NCBI RefSeq assembly: GCF_900111345.1 | Contig: NZ_FOGY01000002.1 | Coordinates: forward strand, 124,001 to 188,000 | DNA from: Psychrobacillus sp. OK032 | GTDB lineage: Bacteria > Bacillota > Bacilli > Bacillales_A > Planococcaceae | Length of the DNA stretch: 64,000 nucleotides | Direction of reading: 5' to 3' | In this document: in pieces, positions 63,066-64,000 of the stretch | Numbering within the stretch: the first letter of the stretch is position 1 | Layout of the letters: each line of letters opens with the position of its first letter | Translations under genes and position numbers: made by a program | The notes under the pieces: model-generated | Told to the model about the DNA's origin: nothing | Database searches by the model: none | The model's input: the letters and a program-made list of their open reading frames with translations, nothing else

Positions 63066-64000
63066 CTATGGTCTGGTGTTTTCTACCTCATCGAGTAATT
63101 CCTGTCCGCCTTCAACTGTTTTTGCCCATTTATCATGAAAAGGTAATAGGATTTCCTTAAACTCATTGTGTTCTCCCTCAGTAGGAAAGTACATTTCTGC
63201 ATCTTTTTCTTTAGCTAATTTCTCATTATTTTTTTGATTTTCTAGAAAAACCTCATCAAGATGTTTACCAAAATCCTTGCCTGTCTCTACAAGAATAGTT
63301 TGCAAATCTTCAGGAAGAGATTCAAATTTCTGTTGAGACATCATGACTGCAATGGTGAAATTATTGATAGGGATGGAAGTCCAAGTTTTGATTGGATAAT
63401 TAGAAAGAGCATAATAGGGTGTTGATACAAGACCATTTATAACACCTTGCTGGACGGAAGTGGACACTTCAGTAGCATCGACGACTGTGGGATTAGCGCC
63501 TAGAGCCTTAATCGTATCATTTAACATCGTTCCGCCTCCAACCCTGATTTTAAGACCTTCCGCACTCTTTAAATCAGTAATCATATTGTCTTTACTAACT
63601 GTGAATAATTGACTGAAATCCTCTTGGGACATAGACAATATCTTTAGACCATGCTCCTCTGAATTCTTCTTAATCACCTCTCCTCCTTTTTGACTGTCAA
63701 AAAAGGCTCTTTTATGTTTGTAATATAGGGATGGATCTTCATTACTAAATTCAAACAAATAGGGCAATTCGAAGAGATGCCAAATTGGATCTATGCTGCC
63801 TAGGACGGTAGAAATAGGTATACCCATATCAATTTGCCCATTAATGATTGCCTGGATCTCTTGACCTGGCGGCATTAATTGACCACTTGGGTATATTTCA
63901 AGGGATAATCTGCCGTTGCTTTTCTTTTCCAGTTCATCACTAAACCATTCAAGTGATTGATGGTGTAATGTGGTTGTAGGATACGCGTGTGATACTTTAA
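63066..64000 (-). CDS. TRAP transporter substrate-binding protein DctP (copy 2, cut by window edge)
   Basis: The C-terminal 310 residues of a second DctP protein. The frame is open to the window edge, with KVSHAYPTTTLHHQSLEWFS at the cut end, so the start and signal peptide lie outside. The arginine region LKIRVGGGTMLND replaces RTPGGTVL of copy 1, so the ligand pocket may differ slightly. Its 3' flank shares TTTTTGTCAGCCGATTTCG (63041-63059) with that of copy 1 at 59771-59789, showing a duplication that includes non-coding DNA. Confidence 0.92.
   Translation of the reverse strand, partial: KVSHAYPTTTLHHQSLEWFSDELEKKSNGRLSLEIYPSGQLMPPGQEIQAIINGQIDMGIPISTVLGSIDPIWHLFELPYLFEFSNEDPSLYYKHKRAFFDSQKGGEVIKKNSEEHGLKILSMSQEDFSQLFTVSKDNMITDLKSAEGLKIRVGGGTMLNDTIKALGANPTVVDATEVSTSVQQGVINGLVSTPYYALSNYPIKTWTSIPINNFTIAVMMSQQKFESLPEDLQTILVETGKDFGKHLDEVFLENQKNNEKLAKEKDAEMYFPTEGEHNEFKEILLPFHDKWAKTVEGGQELLDEVENTRP

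Overview
The window looks like a chromosome segment of a low-GC, endospore-forming Bacillales bacterium (Bacillaceae or Planococcaceae type; the genus cannot be fixed from this alone). From 1 to about 41.4 kb the gene content and order follow the yqh-yqg-yqf arc of the Bacillus subtilis chromosome: lipM, yqhL, the glycine cleavage operon behind a tandem glycine riboswitch, aroK, the comG competence pilus operon, yqgY, yqgX, yqgW, yqgU, an LTA synthase, yqgQ, yqgN, rpmG, a pst phosphate transporter with phoU, pbpA, sodA, yqgC, yqgB, yqfZ, ispG, yqfW, yqfT, nfo, cshB, yqfQ and ispH. A YjcZ-type small protein, SufR-like and Zur regulators and Spo0E-type sequences support a sporulating Firmicute. 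Departures from that arc are a Na/Pi cotransporter beside yqgC, phoU in the pst operon, znuCB-zur inserted before yqfT, an AAA ATPase and a polysaccharide deacetylase.

From about 41.5 kb to the end the window changes character. Transposase remnants (IS1182-type at 41.6-42.1 kb, IS3-type at 48.4 kb and 61.6 kb) and a decayed sigma-54 activator border an accessory catabolic island whose intact genes all lie on the minus strand: a DUF35 protein plus a thiolase-like protein, a class III CoA-transferase, two enoyl-CoA hydratases, two acyl-CoA dehydrogenases, an MFS carboxylate permease, a 2-nitropropane-dioxygenase-like flavoprotein, an MDR oxidoreductase, a classical thiolase, an SDR and TRAP-type binding proteins. 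Together they look like uptake, CoA activation and beta-oxidation-like breakdown of a carboxylic acid that I cannot identify. An IclR-family regulator sits in the middle.

The strongest unexplained signal is regulatory. Four transcription units of the island have nearly superimposable promoters: TTGAC(A/T), a 17-nt spacer, a TATTAT-like -10, and a conserved A/T-rich block ending in GAATTGAC upstream. Three of these, plus a degenerate fifth, also carry a GGAACACTGTTC-like partial palindrome at the expected transcription start. One of the promoters drives the iclR gene itself, which predicts a local IclR regulon.

The second signal is that the thiolase-like protein has lost the canonical thiolase cysteines and histidine and is paired with a DUF35 protein, the arrangement known from Ltp2-type retro-aldolases. 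The island also contains many partly deleted genes (CaiB and 3-hydroxyacyl-CoA dehydrogenase fragments, an SDR with its middle missing, a decayed hydrolase copy), so it appears to be rearranging or decaying. In the core region the ribosomal protein L33 gene carries a one-base frameshift.
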